From NCBI GenBank assembly GCA_905202125.1, contig CAJKQX010000095.1, positions 1 through 7,045 on the forward strand: 7,045 nt of DNA, in the 5' to 3' direction. This document shows, in pieces, positions 1-6,128 of this stretch; position 1 is the first letter of the stretch, and each line of letters starts with the position of its first letter. This DNA is from an uncultured Prevotella sp. Its GTDB lineage: Bacteria > Bacteroidota > Bacteroidia > Bacteroidales > Bacteroidaceae. Below the pieces are notes generated by a model. The model made no database searches, had not been told where the DNA came from, and saw nothing but the letters and a program-made list of their open reading frames with translations. The position numbers and the translations under genes are program-made.

Positions 1-710
1 CCTTCACCACCACCCATCGGGTGATCAACAGGGTTCATGACAACACCACGGTTGTGAGGACGACGTCCCAACCAGCGTGAGCGTCCGGCTTTACCGGAAG
101 ACTCGAGAGCGTGATCGGAATTGCCTACACTACCAACAGTTGCTTTACAAGCACTCAGAATCTGGCGTGTTTCGCCAGAAGGGAGCTTAATTACACAATA
201 ACTGCCTTCACGAGAAGTCAATTGAGCAAAATTACCAGCCGAACGAACGAGCAGAGCACCCTGACCCGGACGCAATTCAATGTTGTGAATCACAGTTCCA
301 ACGGGAATGTTTGCGAGCGGAAGAGCGTTTCCGATTTCAGGAGCAGCATCTGCACCCGACATCAGTTTAGCGCCTACTTCCAGTCCGTTAGGAGCAATAA
401 TGTAACGTTTTTCACCATCTGCGTAATACAACAAAGCGATACGAGCCGAGCGGTTCGGATCGTATTCGATTGTTTTAACTACAGCAGGAACACCATCTTT
501 CTCACGTTTAAAGTCGATCAGACGATACTTTCTCTTATGACCGCCGCCCATATAGCGGACAGTCATTTTTCCGGTGTTGTTTCGACCACCGGTAGAGCGT
601 TTACCGAAAACGAGAGACTTCTCTGGCACGGATGCAGTAATCTCCTCGAACGTGCCAATAACTTTGTGTCTTTGTCCCGGAGTAACCGGTTTAAATTTAC
701 GTACTGCCAT
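1..710 (-). CDS. rplB: 50S ribosomal protein L2 (uL2), 3' end cut by window edge
   Basis: This encodes L2, a 23S rRNA-binding protein needed for subunit joining and for the peptidyl-transferase region of the 50S subunit. The start is the ATG at 708-710, giving MAVRKFKPVTPGQRHKV. The first 236 codons are present. The family is about 274 residues long, so roughly 38 C-terminal residues lie outside the window. Visible hallmarks are GGRNNTGKMTVRYMGGGHKR near the N-terminus, EYDPNRSARIAL in the middle, SAGNFAQ, and the C-terminal MNPVDHPMGGGE. The histidine of VDHP (residue 230) corresponds to E. coli His229; the second histidine of the E. coli HPHGGG motif is Met here. The gene starts 8 bases after the rplW stop, behind the A-rich AATAAAAA and without a Shine-Dalgarno, so it is probably cotranscribed with rplC-rplD-rplW. 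The identification is secure. Confidence 0.98.
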   Translation of the reverse strand, partial: MAVRKFKPVTPGQRHKVIGTFEEITASVPEKSLVFGKRSTGGRNNTGKMTVRYMGGGHKRKYRLIDFKREKDGVPAVVKTIEYDPNRSARIALLYYADGEKRYIIAPNGLEVGAKLMSGADAAPEIGNALPLANIPVGTVIHNIELRPGQGALLVRSAGNFAQLTSREGSYCVIKLPSGETRQILSACKATVGSVGNSDHALESSGKAGRSRWLGRRPHNRGVVMNPVDHPMGGGE

Positions 711-718
711 TTTTTATT

Positions 719-1063
719 TTAAATATTGCTGTAAAAATCGATTTGGTCGCCCTCTTTCAGAGTGACGATAGCTTTCTTAAATGCGTTTTTCTGACCTTTA
801 ATAAGCCCCGAGCGTGTATAGCGGCTCTGTCGCTTACCGGAATAACACATCGTATTTACGTCTATCACCGTAACATTGTACAGACTCTCAACTTCAGCTT
901 TGATTTGCAACTTATTAGCCTCCGGACTAACAATAAAACCATATTTGGCCTCGGCCTTCTTGGTTCTTGTTTCGTCTTTTACCTTGTAAGTTTTCTCAAC
1001 AGAAGACTTGTCTGTGATTTTGGTCATTTTTTCTGTAACCAATGGTTTTATAATGAATGCCAT
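719..1063 (-). CDS. rplW: 50S ribosomal protein L23 (uL23) with internal insertion
   Basis: L23 binds 23S rRNA beside the polypeptide exit tunnel and docks trigger factor and the signal recognition particle. The 114-residue product begins MAFIIKPLVTEKMTKITDK. It then has a lysine- and glutamate-rich stretch at about residues 20-40 before the family pattern resumes with YGFIVSPEANKLQIKAEVE. The C-terminal part (NAFKKAIVTLKEGDQIDFYSNI region) is typical. Ordinary bacterial L23 is about 95-100 residues long, and the excess is the length of this insertion. It sits between the first helix and the following strand, not in the tunnel-facing hairpin. The start ATG (1061-1063) lies 16 bases after the rplD stop and has AAGGAG ten bases upstream, an unusually good Shine-Dalgarno for this phylum. 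L23 identity is certain; a role for the insertion is unknown. Confidence 0.97.
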   Translation of the reverse strand: MAFIIKPLVTEKMTKITDKSSVEKTYKVKDETRTKKAEAKYGFIVSPEANKLQIKAEVESLYNVTVIDVNTMCYSGKRQSRYTRSGLIKGQKNAFKKAIVTLKEGDQIDFYSNI

Positions 1064-1070
1064 GTTCTAA

Positions 1071-1079
1071 TGTCTCCTT
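1071..1079 (-). promoter_or_regulatory. Shine-Dalgarno sequence of rplW
   Basis: On the minus strand the bases between the rplD stop and the rplW start read AAGGAGACATTAGAAC. AAGGAG is complementary to the usual 16S anti-Shine-Dalgarno, and ten bases separate it from the ATG. The other starts in this window (rpsL, rpsG, fusA, rpsJ, rplC, rplD, rplB) have A/T-rich upstream sequence without such a match. Confidence 0.6.
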
Positions 1080-1709
1080 TTATTTAGTTAAGATTCCGTC
1101 GATTGTCTTGAGTGCCTCTTCAGTCACAACCACAACATCTGCATTCAAGACCTTATATGAATTGAGTGCAGAAGCGGTCATAACTTCAGCGCGCTGTAAG
1201 TTACGGGCCGACAAATATACATTTTTATTTACACCCGGCAAAAGAAGAAGGAGTTTACGGTCGTCAACTTTAAGATTTTTAGTAATATTTACAAAATCTT
1301 TAGTTTTCGGAGCATCAATATTGAAATCTTCAACAACGATGATAGCGTTTTCCTGAGCCTTGTAAGACAAAGCAGATTTGCGGGCAAGAGCTTTCACTTT
1401 CTTGTTGAGTTTAAAACCGTAGTCACGGGGTTTGGGACCGAACACACGACCACCACCAACAAGTACAGGTGAGTTGATATCACCGCGACGAGCACCGCCA
1501 CCACCTTTTTGACGACCGAGCTTACGTGTAGAACCGCTTACTTCGCTTCTTTCCTTAGTTTTTGCAGTACCCTGACGCTGCTGAGCAAGATATTGCTTTA
1601 CGTCGAGATACAAAACATGATCGTTAGGCTCAATTCCGAAGATCGATTCATTTAACGTAACCTTTCTTCCGGTCTCCTGACCATTGATATTTAATACGCT
1701 AATTTCCAT
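1080..1709 (-). CDS. rplD: 50S ribosomal protein L4 (uL4)
   Basis: L4 is an early-assembly 23S rRNA-binding protein whose extended loop lines the narrow part of the exit tunnel. In E. coli it also represses its own S10 operon. The 209-residue product has the globular N-terminal domain (MEISVLNINGQETGRKV). The long basic loop spans about residues 45-98 and contains QRQGTAKTKERSEVSG, the GRQKGGGGARRGD tip (where tunnel-facing and macrolide-resistance changes map in other bacteria) and GGGRVFGPKPRDY. The C-terminal domain follows (LLLLLPGVNKNVYLSARNL). Length is normal for the family. The ATG (1707-1709) overlaps the rplC TAA stop by one base (TAATG), which suggests translational coupling. The loop tip carries four glycines in a row but otherwise looks normal. 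Confidence 0.98.
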   Translation of the reverse strand: MEISVLNINGQETGRKVTLNESIFGIEPNDHVLYLDVKQYLAQQRQGTAKTKERSEVSGSTRKLGRQKGGGGARRGDINSPVLVGGGRVFGPKPRDYGFKLNKKVKALARKSALSYKAQENAIIVVEDFNIDAPKTKDFVNITKNLKVDDRKLLLLLPGVNKNVYLSARNLQRAEVMTASALNSYKVLNADVVVVTEEALKTIDGILTK

Positions 1710-2323
1710 TATTTCTTAATTAATACGGTTGAACCTTTGCATCCGGCGATAGATCCTTTCACGAGGATAAGGTTGTGCTCCGGAATTACTTTTAACACTT
1801 TGAGATTCTGAGTTGTAACTCTGTCACCACCCATCTGTCCGGCCATACGCATACCCTTGAATACCTTTGCAGGATAAGAACATGCACCGATAGAACCCGG
1901 TTTGCGGGCGCGGTCGTCCTGACCGTGAGTGCTCTGACCGACACCGCCAAATCCGTGGCGTTTCATTACACCCTGAAAACCTTTACCTTTGGAAGTACCA
2001 ACAACGTCAACAAAGTCACCGTCCTGAAACAGATCAACGGTAATTGTGTCACCGAGGTTGTATTCCTCATCAAACTTGAACTCGGCCAAGTGCTTTTTCG
2101 GTGTTGTGTTAGCTTTCTTGAAACAGCCCATCATGGGTTTAGAAGTATTCTTCTCTTTGGCTTCGCCAAAACCCAGCTGGATGGCTTTGTAACCATCTTT
2201 TTCGACTGTTTTTACTTGAGTTACAACACAAGGACCGGCTTCGATAACAGTGCACGGTACATTCTTACCGTCGGCACTGAAAACGGATGTCATTCCGATT
2301 TTTCTTCCTAATAATCCTGGCAT
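1709..2323 (-). CDS. rplC: 50S ribosomal protein L3 (uL3)
   Basis: L3 is a 23S rRNA-binding protein that nucleates 50S assembly and reaches towards the peptidyl-transferase centre. The 204-residue product starts MPGLLGRKIGMTSVFSADGK. It carries the family signatures VGTSKGKGFQGVMKRHGF (about residues 108-125) and KVFKGMRMAGQMGGDRVT (about 153-170). In E. coli the stretch just before KVFKG is GSIGQNQTPG and includes the glutamine methylated by PrmB. Here it reads GSIGACSYPA, so that modification site is absent. It is the first gene of the segment downstream of the rpsJ terminator, with its own promoter and a leader of about 175 bases. The start is preceded only by A/T-rich sequence, and its stop overlaps the rplD start. 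Confidence 0.98.
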   Translation of the reverse strand: MPGLLGRKIGMTSVFSADGKNVPCTVIEAGPCVVTQVKTVEKDGYKAIQLGFGEAKEKNTSKPMMGCFKKANTTPKKHLAEFKFDEEYNLGDTITVDLFQDGDFVDVVGTSKGKGFQGVMKRHGFGGVGQSTHGQDDRARKPGSIGACSYPAKVFKGMRMAGQMGGDRVTTQNLKVLKVIPEHNLILVKGSIAGCKGSTVLIKK

Positions 2324-2402
2324 TTCTACTTAAATTAATAATAAAACTATATTTGAATTTCTATTTTTTCGTATCAAATTTTCTTCTGCTTGACATATAC
2401 GC

Positions 2403-2452
2403 AAAAAGAAACCGCACATCAGACATTCCCTTAAAAGAAGTCTAAGGCGTTT
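2403..2452 (-). promoter_or_regulatory. Leader stem-loop with T-rich tail upstream of rplC (candidate attenuator)
   Basis: In the predicted rplC leader the minus strand can fold into a long hairpin. TTAGAC (2445-2440) pairs with GTCTGA (2424-2419) through one G-U pair. Inside it, TTCT (2439-2436) pairs with GGAA (2429-2426). Outside it, after an asymmetric internal loop, CGC (2449-2447) pairs with GCG (2415-2413), and AAA/TTT pairs continue past a bulged G. The 3' arm runs into TTTCTTTTT (2411-2403). A stem followed by a T-rich tract resembles an intrinsic terminator. In E. coli, L4 controls the S10 operon partly by attenuation in a leader of similar length, but whether that happens here is inference. 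Confidence 0.5.
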
Positions 2453-2505
2453 ATTTTCAGCGAGTTGATAAGCGAGCCCAGCGCAACCATACTGATTTTC
2501 GGGTG

Positions 2506-2536
2506 CAAAGTTACAACATATTTTGCTCAAATCAAA
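2506..2536 (-). promoter_or_regulatory. Bacteroides-type promoter of rplC-rplD-rplW-rplB
   Basis: The minus strand carries TTTG (2536-2533) followed after exactly 19 bases by TAACTTTG (2513-2506). This matches the -33 TTTG and -7 TAnnTTTG consensus of the Bacteroidota housekeeping sigma factor, at its preferred spacing. Transcription would begin at about 2500, giving an rplC leader of roughly 175 bases. The bases after the -7 box (CACCCGAAAA) resemble those at the rpsL promoter. Confidence 0.85.
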
Positions 2537-2614
2537 ACTTTTTTGCGCTTTTTTCTTGCTAAGTGCGTAATTTTCAATTAAATGCAGACGCGCATGACTA
2601 CATCCGAACCATGC

Positions 2615-2924
2615 TCAAAAGATATAATTTCTAAACCCACAGACGCTGCTTTCTAACACAATTATCTTATCAAGGCAAATATGCACGGCAACAGCACATA
2701 CCCATGCGGCAAAATCTTCCTTCCTACCATCGTATTGGCTGATAAGGTACCATACATGGACGAAAACATCCTGAACGGTATCTTCAGCCTCCTGCCCGTC
2801 GGCAAGCATTTTCAAAGCCAATGAGAACACCATATTCTGATGTTTCATCATAAGCACTCCGAAAGCTTTCACATCGCCTTTCTTGCTTTGGCTGATTACA
2901 TCCTTTAGCAAGGTCTTTTTTCAT
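2615..2924 (-). pseudogene. Remnant of an ECF-type sigma factor (region 2 only)
   Basis: The reading frame encodes a recognisable sigma-70 region 2: KKGDVKAFGVLMMKHQNMVF, then GQEAEDTVQDVFVHVW (core RNA polymerase binding helix), then DFAAWVCAVAVHICLDK in the position of the -10 recognition helix. Intact ECF factors are about 160-190 residues. This frame stops after 98 residues and has no region 4 for -35 recognition, and the normally conserved Asn and Arg of the NxxxDxxR segment are His and Ile. The longest frame can start only at TTG (2911). The natural ATG (2922-2924) is one base out of frame across a run of six A; removing one A would give MKKTLLKDVISQ joined to the sigma frame. Downstream, another frame reads VRKQRLWV, resembling the basic stretch that normally follows, so a second frameshift is likely. 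It is probably a decaying gene; a short functional protein cannot be excluded. Confidence 0.75.
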
Positions 2925-2984
2925 TTATACTGAAGCTTATATAAATTTAACTATGATAAAAAAGGGAAAAGTCGAAAGTATCAT

Positions 2985-3026
2985 AAATAAAAAAGCAAGC
3001 CCCTCAACGAAATGAGAAACTTGCTT
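2985..3026 (-). terminator. Intrinsic terminator downstream of rpsJ
   Basis: On the minus strand AAGCAAGTTTCTCA (3026-3013) pairs with TGAGGGGCTTGCTT (3006-2993). This makes a 14-base-pair stem with three G-U pairs and a six-base loop. The T-rich stretch TTTTATTTA follows at once, and the stem's own TT makes the run of T six long. It lies about 40 bases past the rpsJ stop and would end the rpsL-rpsG-fusA-rpsJ transcript. Confidence 0.88.
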
Positions 3027-3038
3027 ATTAATATTTTA

Positions 3039-3062
3039 GCACCGGCTAAGACCGGAAAGTGC
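3039..3062 (-). other. Small GC-rich hairpin between rpsJ stop and terminator
   Basis: GCA (3062-3060) pairs with TGC (3041-3039) and CCGG (3055-3052) pairs with CCGG (3045-3042), with a four-base bulge on one side and a six-base loop. It sits directly after the rpsJ stop codon and ahead of the main terminator. It may protect the mRNA 3' end or assist termination; no T tract follows it. Confidence 0.45.
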
Positions 3063-3064
3063 CA

Positions 3065-3370
3065 TTACACCTTGATCTCGACCTCTACGCCTGAAGGCAA
3101 CTCAAGTTTCATGAGTGCATCTACGGTCTTGGCTGTAGAGCTGTAAATGTCGATGAGGCGTTTGAAATCGCTGAGCTGGAACTGCTCGCGAGCTTTTTTG
3201 TTAACGAAAGTACTGCGGTTGACAGTAAAGATACGTTTGTGTGTCGGCAGTGGGATAGGACCACTAACGATAGCACCTGTTGCTTTTACGGCCTTAACGA
3301 TTTTCTCAGCCGATTTGTCGACCAATTTGTGATCGTAGCTTTTCAGCTTAATTCTGATTTTCTGACTCAT
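3065..3370 (-). CDS. rpsJ: 30S ribosomal protein S10 (uS10, NusE)
   Basis: S10 sits in the 30S head and, as NusE, also partners NusB and NusG in transcription antitermination and transcription-translation coupling. The 101-residue product is a full-length member: MSQKIRIKLKSYDHKLVDKS at the N-terminus, the conserved loop GPIPLPTHKRIFTVNRS (about residues 37-53) that reaches into the 30S head, and the C-terminal strand with LPSGVEVEIKV. The ATG (3368-3370) has only A/T-rich sequence ahead of it. The gene lies 97 bases after fusA, separated by a strong hairpin. It is followed by a terminator, so here S10 is the last gene of the str unit and does not lead into rplC as in the common arrangement. 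Confidence 0.98.
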   Translation of the reverse strand: MSQKIRIKLKSYDHKLVDKSAEKIVKAVKATGAIVSGPIPLPTHKRIFTVNRSTFVNKKAREQFQLSDFKRLIDIYSSTAKTVDALMKLELPSGVEVEIKV

Positions 3371-3396
3371 TGTTATAAATTGTTATTATTAAATTT

Positions 3397-3444
3397 CGAG
3401 AAGCCAATGCTTAAGAGTCATTCGCTAAGCATTGGTCTCTCTCG
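3397..3444 (-). other. Long hairpin in the fusA-rpsJ spacer
   Basis: On the minus strand CCAATGCTTA (3435-3426) pairs perfectly over ten bases with TAAGCATTGG (3413-3404) around a 12-base loop. Outer arms CGAGA (3444-3440) and TCTCG (3401-3397) pair beyond a small internal loop. No T-run follows (the next bases are AAATTTAATAATAAC), so it is not a classical terminator. It could be an mRNA processing or stability element, or a partial attenuator that lowers rpsJ relative to fusA. Confidence 0.65.
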
Positions 3445-3467
3445 AGTTATTGTTGATTTATTGTGTC

Positions 3468-5582
3468 TTATACCAAGTCGGCGCGACCTTTCACCTCCTC
3501 AAGCACTGCTTTTGCGATTGAGCTTGACAGCGGTGAGTGATGATCGTACTCCATTGAGCTTGTTGCACGACCTGAAGTGATGGTACGGAGGGCTGTCACG
3601 TAACCGAACATCTCAGCCAGCGGAACCATTGCCTTCACGATACGGGCACCGCTACGTGCCTCGTCCATACCTTCTACCTGACCACGACGTTTGTTCAAGT
3701 CACCGATAACGTCACCCATGTTCTCTTCCGGAGTAACGACTTCGACTTTCATGATCGGTTCCATGAGCACGGGACCGGCCTTCGGACAAGCGTTCTTGTA
3801 AGCATTGAGGGCAGCGAGCTCGAATGACAACTGGTCGGAGTCTACGGGGTGGAACGAACCATCGGTGAGAACCACTTTCAGACCCACCATCGGATATCCG
3901 CCGAGAATACCGTTTTTCATTGCATTCTCAAAGCCCTTCTGTACGGACGGGATGAATTCCTTAGGCACGTTACCGCCTTTGACCTCATTGACAAACTGCA
4001 AATCAGATTCCTTGAAATCGTCATCTTTAGGTCCGACTGTGACGATGATATCGGCAAACTTACCGCGTCCACCACTCTGCTTCTTATAAACCTCACGGAG
4101 TGTAACAGGCTGTGTGATGGCCTCTTTGTAGTTAACCTGAGGTTTACCCTGGTTACATTCAACCTTGAACTCACGTTTCAGACGGTCGATGATGATATCG
4201 AGGTGAAGCTCACCCATACCTGAGATAATGGTCTGACCGCTCTGCTCGTCGGTGCGAACGGTGAAGGTCGGGTCTTCCTCAGCCAACTTGGCAAGTCCAT
4301 TGTCAAGCTTGGCGATGTCGGCCTGACTCTTCGGCTCAACTGCGATAGAAATCACAGTATCCGGGAAGGACATGGACTCGAGCACGATGGGATGACTTTC
4401 ATCACAGAGAGTATCACCTGTTCGGATATCCTTGAAACCTACACCGGCACCTATATCACCCGCATCGATAGTCTCCATAGGAATTTCCTTGTTCGAGTTC
4501 ATCTGGAACAGACGGCTGATACGCTCTTTCTTGCCCGAACGAGGGTTGTAAACGTATGAACCAGCTACCACCTTACCTGAATAAACGCGGAAGAACACGA
4601 GACGTCCCATGAACGGGTCGGTAGCGATCTTGAACGCAAGAGCGGCGGTAGGCTCAGACTCTGACGGTTTGCGGCCTTCTTCCTCTTCGGTTTCGGGGTT
4701 TGTACCGATTACCTCGCCTGTATCAATAGGTGACGGAAGGAATGCACAAACATAGTCGAGCAGCGGCTGTACACCCTTGTTCTTGTAAGAAGAGCCGAGC
4801 ACCATGGGAGTGATTTCCATAGCGCAAGTACCCTTACGGATGGCAGCGATAATCTCTTCCTCTGTCACGTCCTGACCATCGAGATATTTCTCCATCAGGG
4901 CGTCATCAAAGTTGGCTGCGCACTCGAGCATCTTCTCTCTCCACTCGTTGGCTTCATCAACGAGGTCGGCGGGAATGTCCTCAATGCTGTACTCAGCACC
5001 CATAGTCTCGTCGTGCCAGTACATGGCTTTCATCTTAATCAGGTCAACAACACCCTTGAAATTCTCTTCAGCACCGATAGGAATCTGTACGGGACAAGGA
5101 TTAGCACCGAGGATATCCTTCATCTGCTGAACAGTCTCAAAGAAATCGGCACCCGAACGGTCCATCTTGTTCACATAACCGATACGGGGTACGTTATACT
5201 TGTCAGCCTGACGCCAAACAGTCTCAGACTGCGGCTGTACGCCATCGGCAGCTGAATAAGTGGCGACAGCGCCGTCAAGCACACGGAGTGAACGCTCTAC
5301 CTCAGCGGTGAAATCGACGTGTCCCGGAGTGTCGATCAGGTTGATTTTGAATGTATTGTTATTCCATTTCCAGTTACAAGTCGTAGCGGCAGAGGTGATA
5401 GTAATACCACGCTCCTGCTCCTGTGCCATCCAGTCCATAGTGGCAGCACCATCGTGCACCTCACCAATCTTATGGGTCTTACCGGTGTAAAAGAGGATAC
5501 GCTCCGATGTTGTAGTCTTTCCGGCATCGATGTGGGCCATGATACCGATGTTACGAGTCAAATGTAAATCGCGATTTGCCAT
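3468..5582 (-). CDS. fusA: Elongation factor G (EF-G)
   Basis: EF-G is the cytoplasmic GTPase that moves tRNA and mRNA through the ribosome after each peptide bond and, with ribosome recycling factor, splits post-termination ribosomes. The 704-residue product is full length. Domain I has the P-loop AHIDAGKT (16-23), switch I RGITITSAATT (58-68), DTPGH (84-88) and NKMD (138-141). Domain II occupies about 300-400 and domain III about 410-485. Domain IV includes DGSFHPVDS, whose His578 corresponds to the tip histidine (His583 in E. coli) that enters the decoding centre. Domain V starts near EPIMKVEVVTPEENMGDV. Bacteroides species also carry an EF-G2 paralogue reported to work without GTP hydrolysis; the complete G motifs and the str location make this the canonical EF-G. 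It starts 21 bases after rpsG without a Shine-Dalgarno. Confidence 0.99.
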   Translation of the reverse strand: MANRDLHLTRNIGIMAHIDAGKTTTSERILFYTGKTHKIGEVHDGAATMDWMAQEQERGITITSAATTCNWKWNNNTFKINLIDTPGHVDFTAEVERSLRVLDGAVATYSAADGVQPQSETVWRQADKYNVPRIGYVNKMDRSGADFFETVQQMKDILGANPCPVQIPIGAEENFKGVVDLIKMKAMYWHDETMGAEYSIEDIPADLVDEANEWREKMLECAANFDDALMEKYLDGQDVTEEEIIAAIRKGTCAMEITPMVLGSSYKNKGVQPLLDYVCAFLPSPIDTGEVIGTNPETEEEEGRKPSESEPTAALAFKIATDPFMGRLVFFRVYSGKVVAGSYVYNPRSGKKERISRLFQMNSNKEIPMETIDAGDIGAGVGFKDIRTGDTLCDESHPIVLESMSFPDTVISIAVEPKSQADIAKLDNGLAKLAEEDPTFTVRTDEQSGQTIISGMGELHLDIIIDRLKREFKVECNQGKPQVNYKEAITQPVTLREVYKKQSGGRGKFADIIVTVGPKDDDFKESDLQFVNEVKGGNVPKEFIPSVQKGFENAMKNGILGGYPMVGLKVVLTDGSFHPVDSDQLSFELAALNAYKNACPKAGPVLMEPIMKVEVVTPEENMGDVIGDLNKRRGQVEGMDEARSGARIVKAMVPLAEMFGYVTALRTITSGRATSSMEYDHHSPLSSSIAKAVLEEVKGRADLV

Positions 5583-5603
5583 TTTCTTTTTACCTGTTTA
5601 AGA

Positions 5604-6080
5604 TTAGAATCTAAAGTGTGCAAATGCTCGGTTGGCCTCGGCCATACGGTGCATATCTTCCTTACGTTTGAATGCGCCGCCCTGATTGTTGTAAGCATCC
5701 ATGATCTCGGCAGCGAGTTTGTCGGCCATGCTCTTACCACCGCGTTTGCGAGCAAACTGGATAAGGTTCTTCATAGATATGCTCTCCTTGCGCTCAGGAC
5801 GTATTTCGGTAGGAACCTGGAATGTGGCACCACCGATGCGGCGGCTCTTCACCTCCACCTGAGGAGTGATATTGTCGAGGGCCTTCTTCCATATTTCGAG
5901 AGCGGGCTTCTCCTCTTTGGCCATCTTGTCAGAGACTAAGTTGAGCGCATTGTAAAAAATTTCATACGAAGTGTTCTTCTTACCATCATACATCAGATGA
6001 TTGACGAACTTCGAGACCTTCTGGTCGTTGAAGACGGGATCGGGAAGGATGACCCTCTTCTTTGGTTTTGCTTTTCTCAT
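5604..6080 (-). CDS. rpsG: 30S ribosomal protein S7 (uS7)
   Basis: S7 nucleates assembly of the 30S head by binding the 3' major domain of 16S rRNA and contacts the E-site tRNA. The 158-residue product begins MRKAKPKKRVILPDPVFND. It carries the signature SKFVNHLMYDGKK (23-35), the beta-hairpin segment GGATFQVPTEIRPERK (83-98) and the helical segment ARKRGGKSMADKLAAEI (110-126). The C-terminus is MAEANRAFAHFRF, a normal length for the family. In E. coli, S7 represses translation by binding the rpsL-rpsG spacer. Here the spacer is 158 bases and contains a compact hairpin, so an analogous control is possible but not shown. The ATG (6078-6080) is preceded by an A-rich stretch. Confidence 0.98.
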   Translation of the reverse strand: MRKAKPKKRVILPDPVFNDQKVSKFVNHLMYDGKKNTSYEIFYNALNLVSDKMAKEEKPALEIWKKALDNITPQVEVKSRRIGGATFQVPTEIRPERKESISMKNLIQFARKRGGKSMADKLAAEIMDAYNNQGGAFKRKEDMHRMAEANRAFAHFRF

Positions 6081-6128
6081 TTTGTTTTTTAATTATATTC
6101 TGCTATGGCTGTATTCTTACTGTTCTTC

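Noticed and set aside
111..722. 203-codon plus-strand frame opposite rplB
   Set aside because: It is the antisense shadow of the secure L2 gene. The sequence is low in recognisable motifs and has no Bacteroides-type promoter or conserved start.
2361..2426. Leader peptide (MSDVRFLFAYMSS start) within the rplC leader
   Set aside because: The 21-codon frame begins inside the predicted stem-loop and has no ribosome-binding signal or run of regulatory codons; a frame this short arises readily by chance.
2330..2530. 66-codon minus-strand frame before rplC (MSKICCNFAPENQYG start)
   Set aside because: It runs across the promoter's -7 box and starts upstream of the likely transcription start, so it would not be fully transcribed. 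It resembles no known protein.
3239..3580. 113-codon plus-strand frame spanning the rpsJ start and fusA end
   Set aside because: It lies antisense to two secure genes and across the hairpin spacer. It is explained as a shadow frame.
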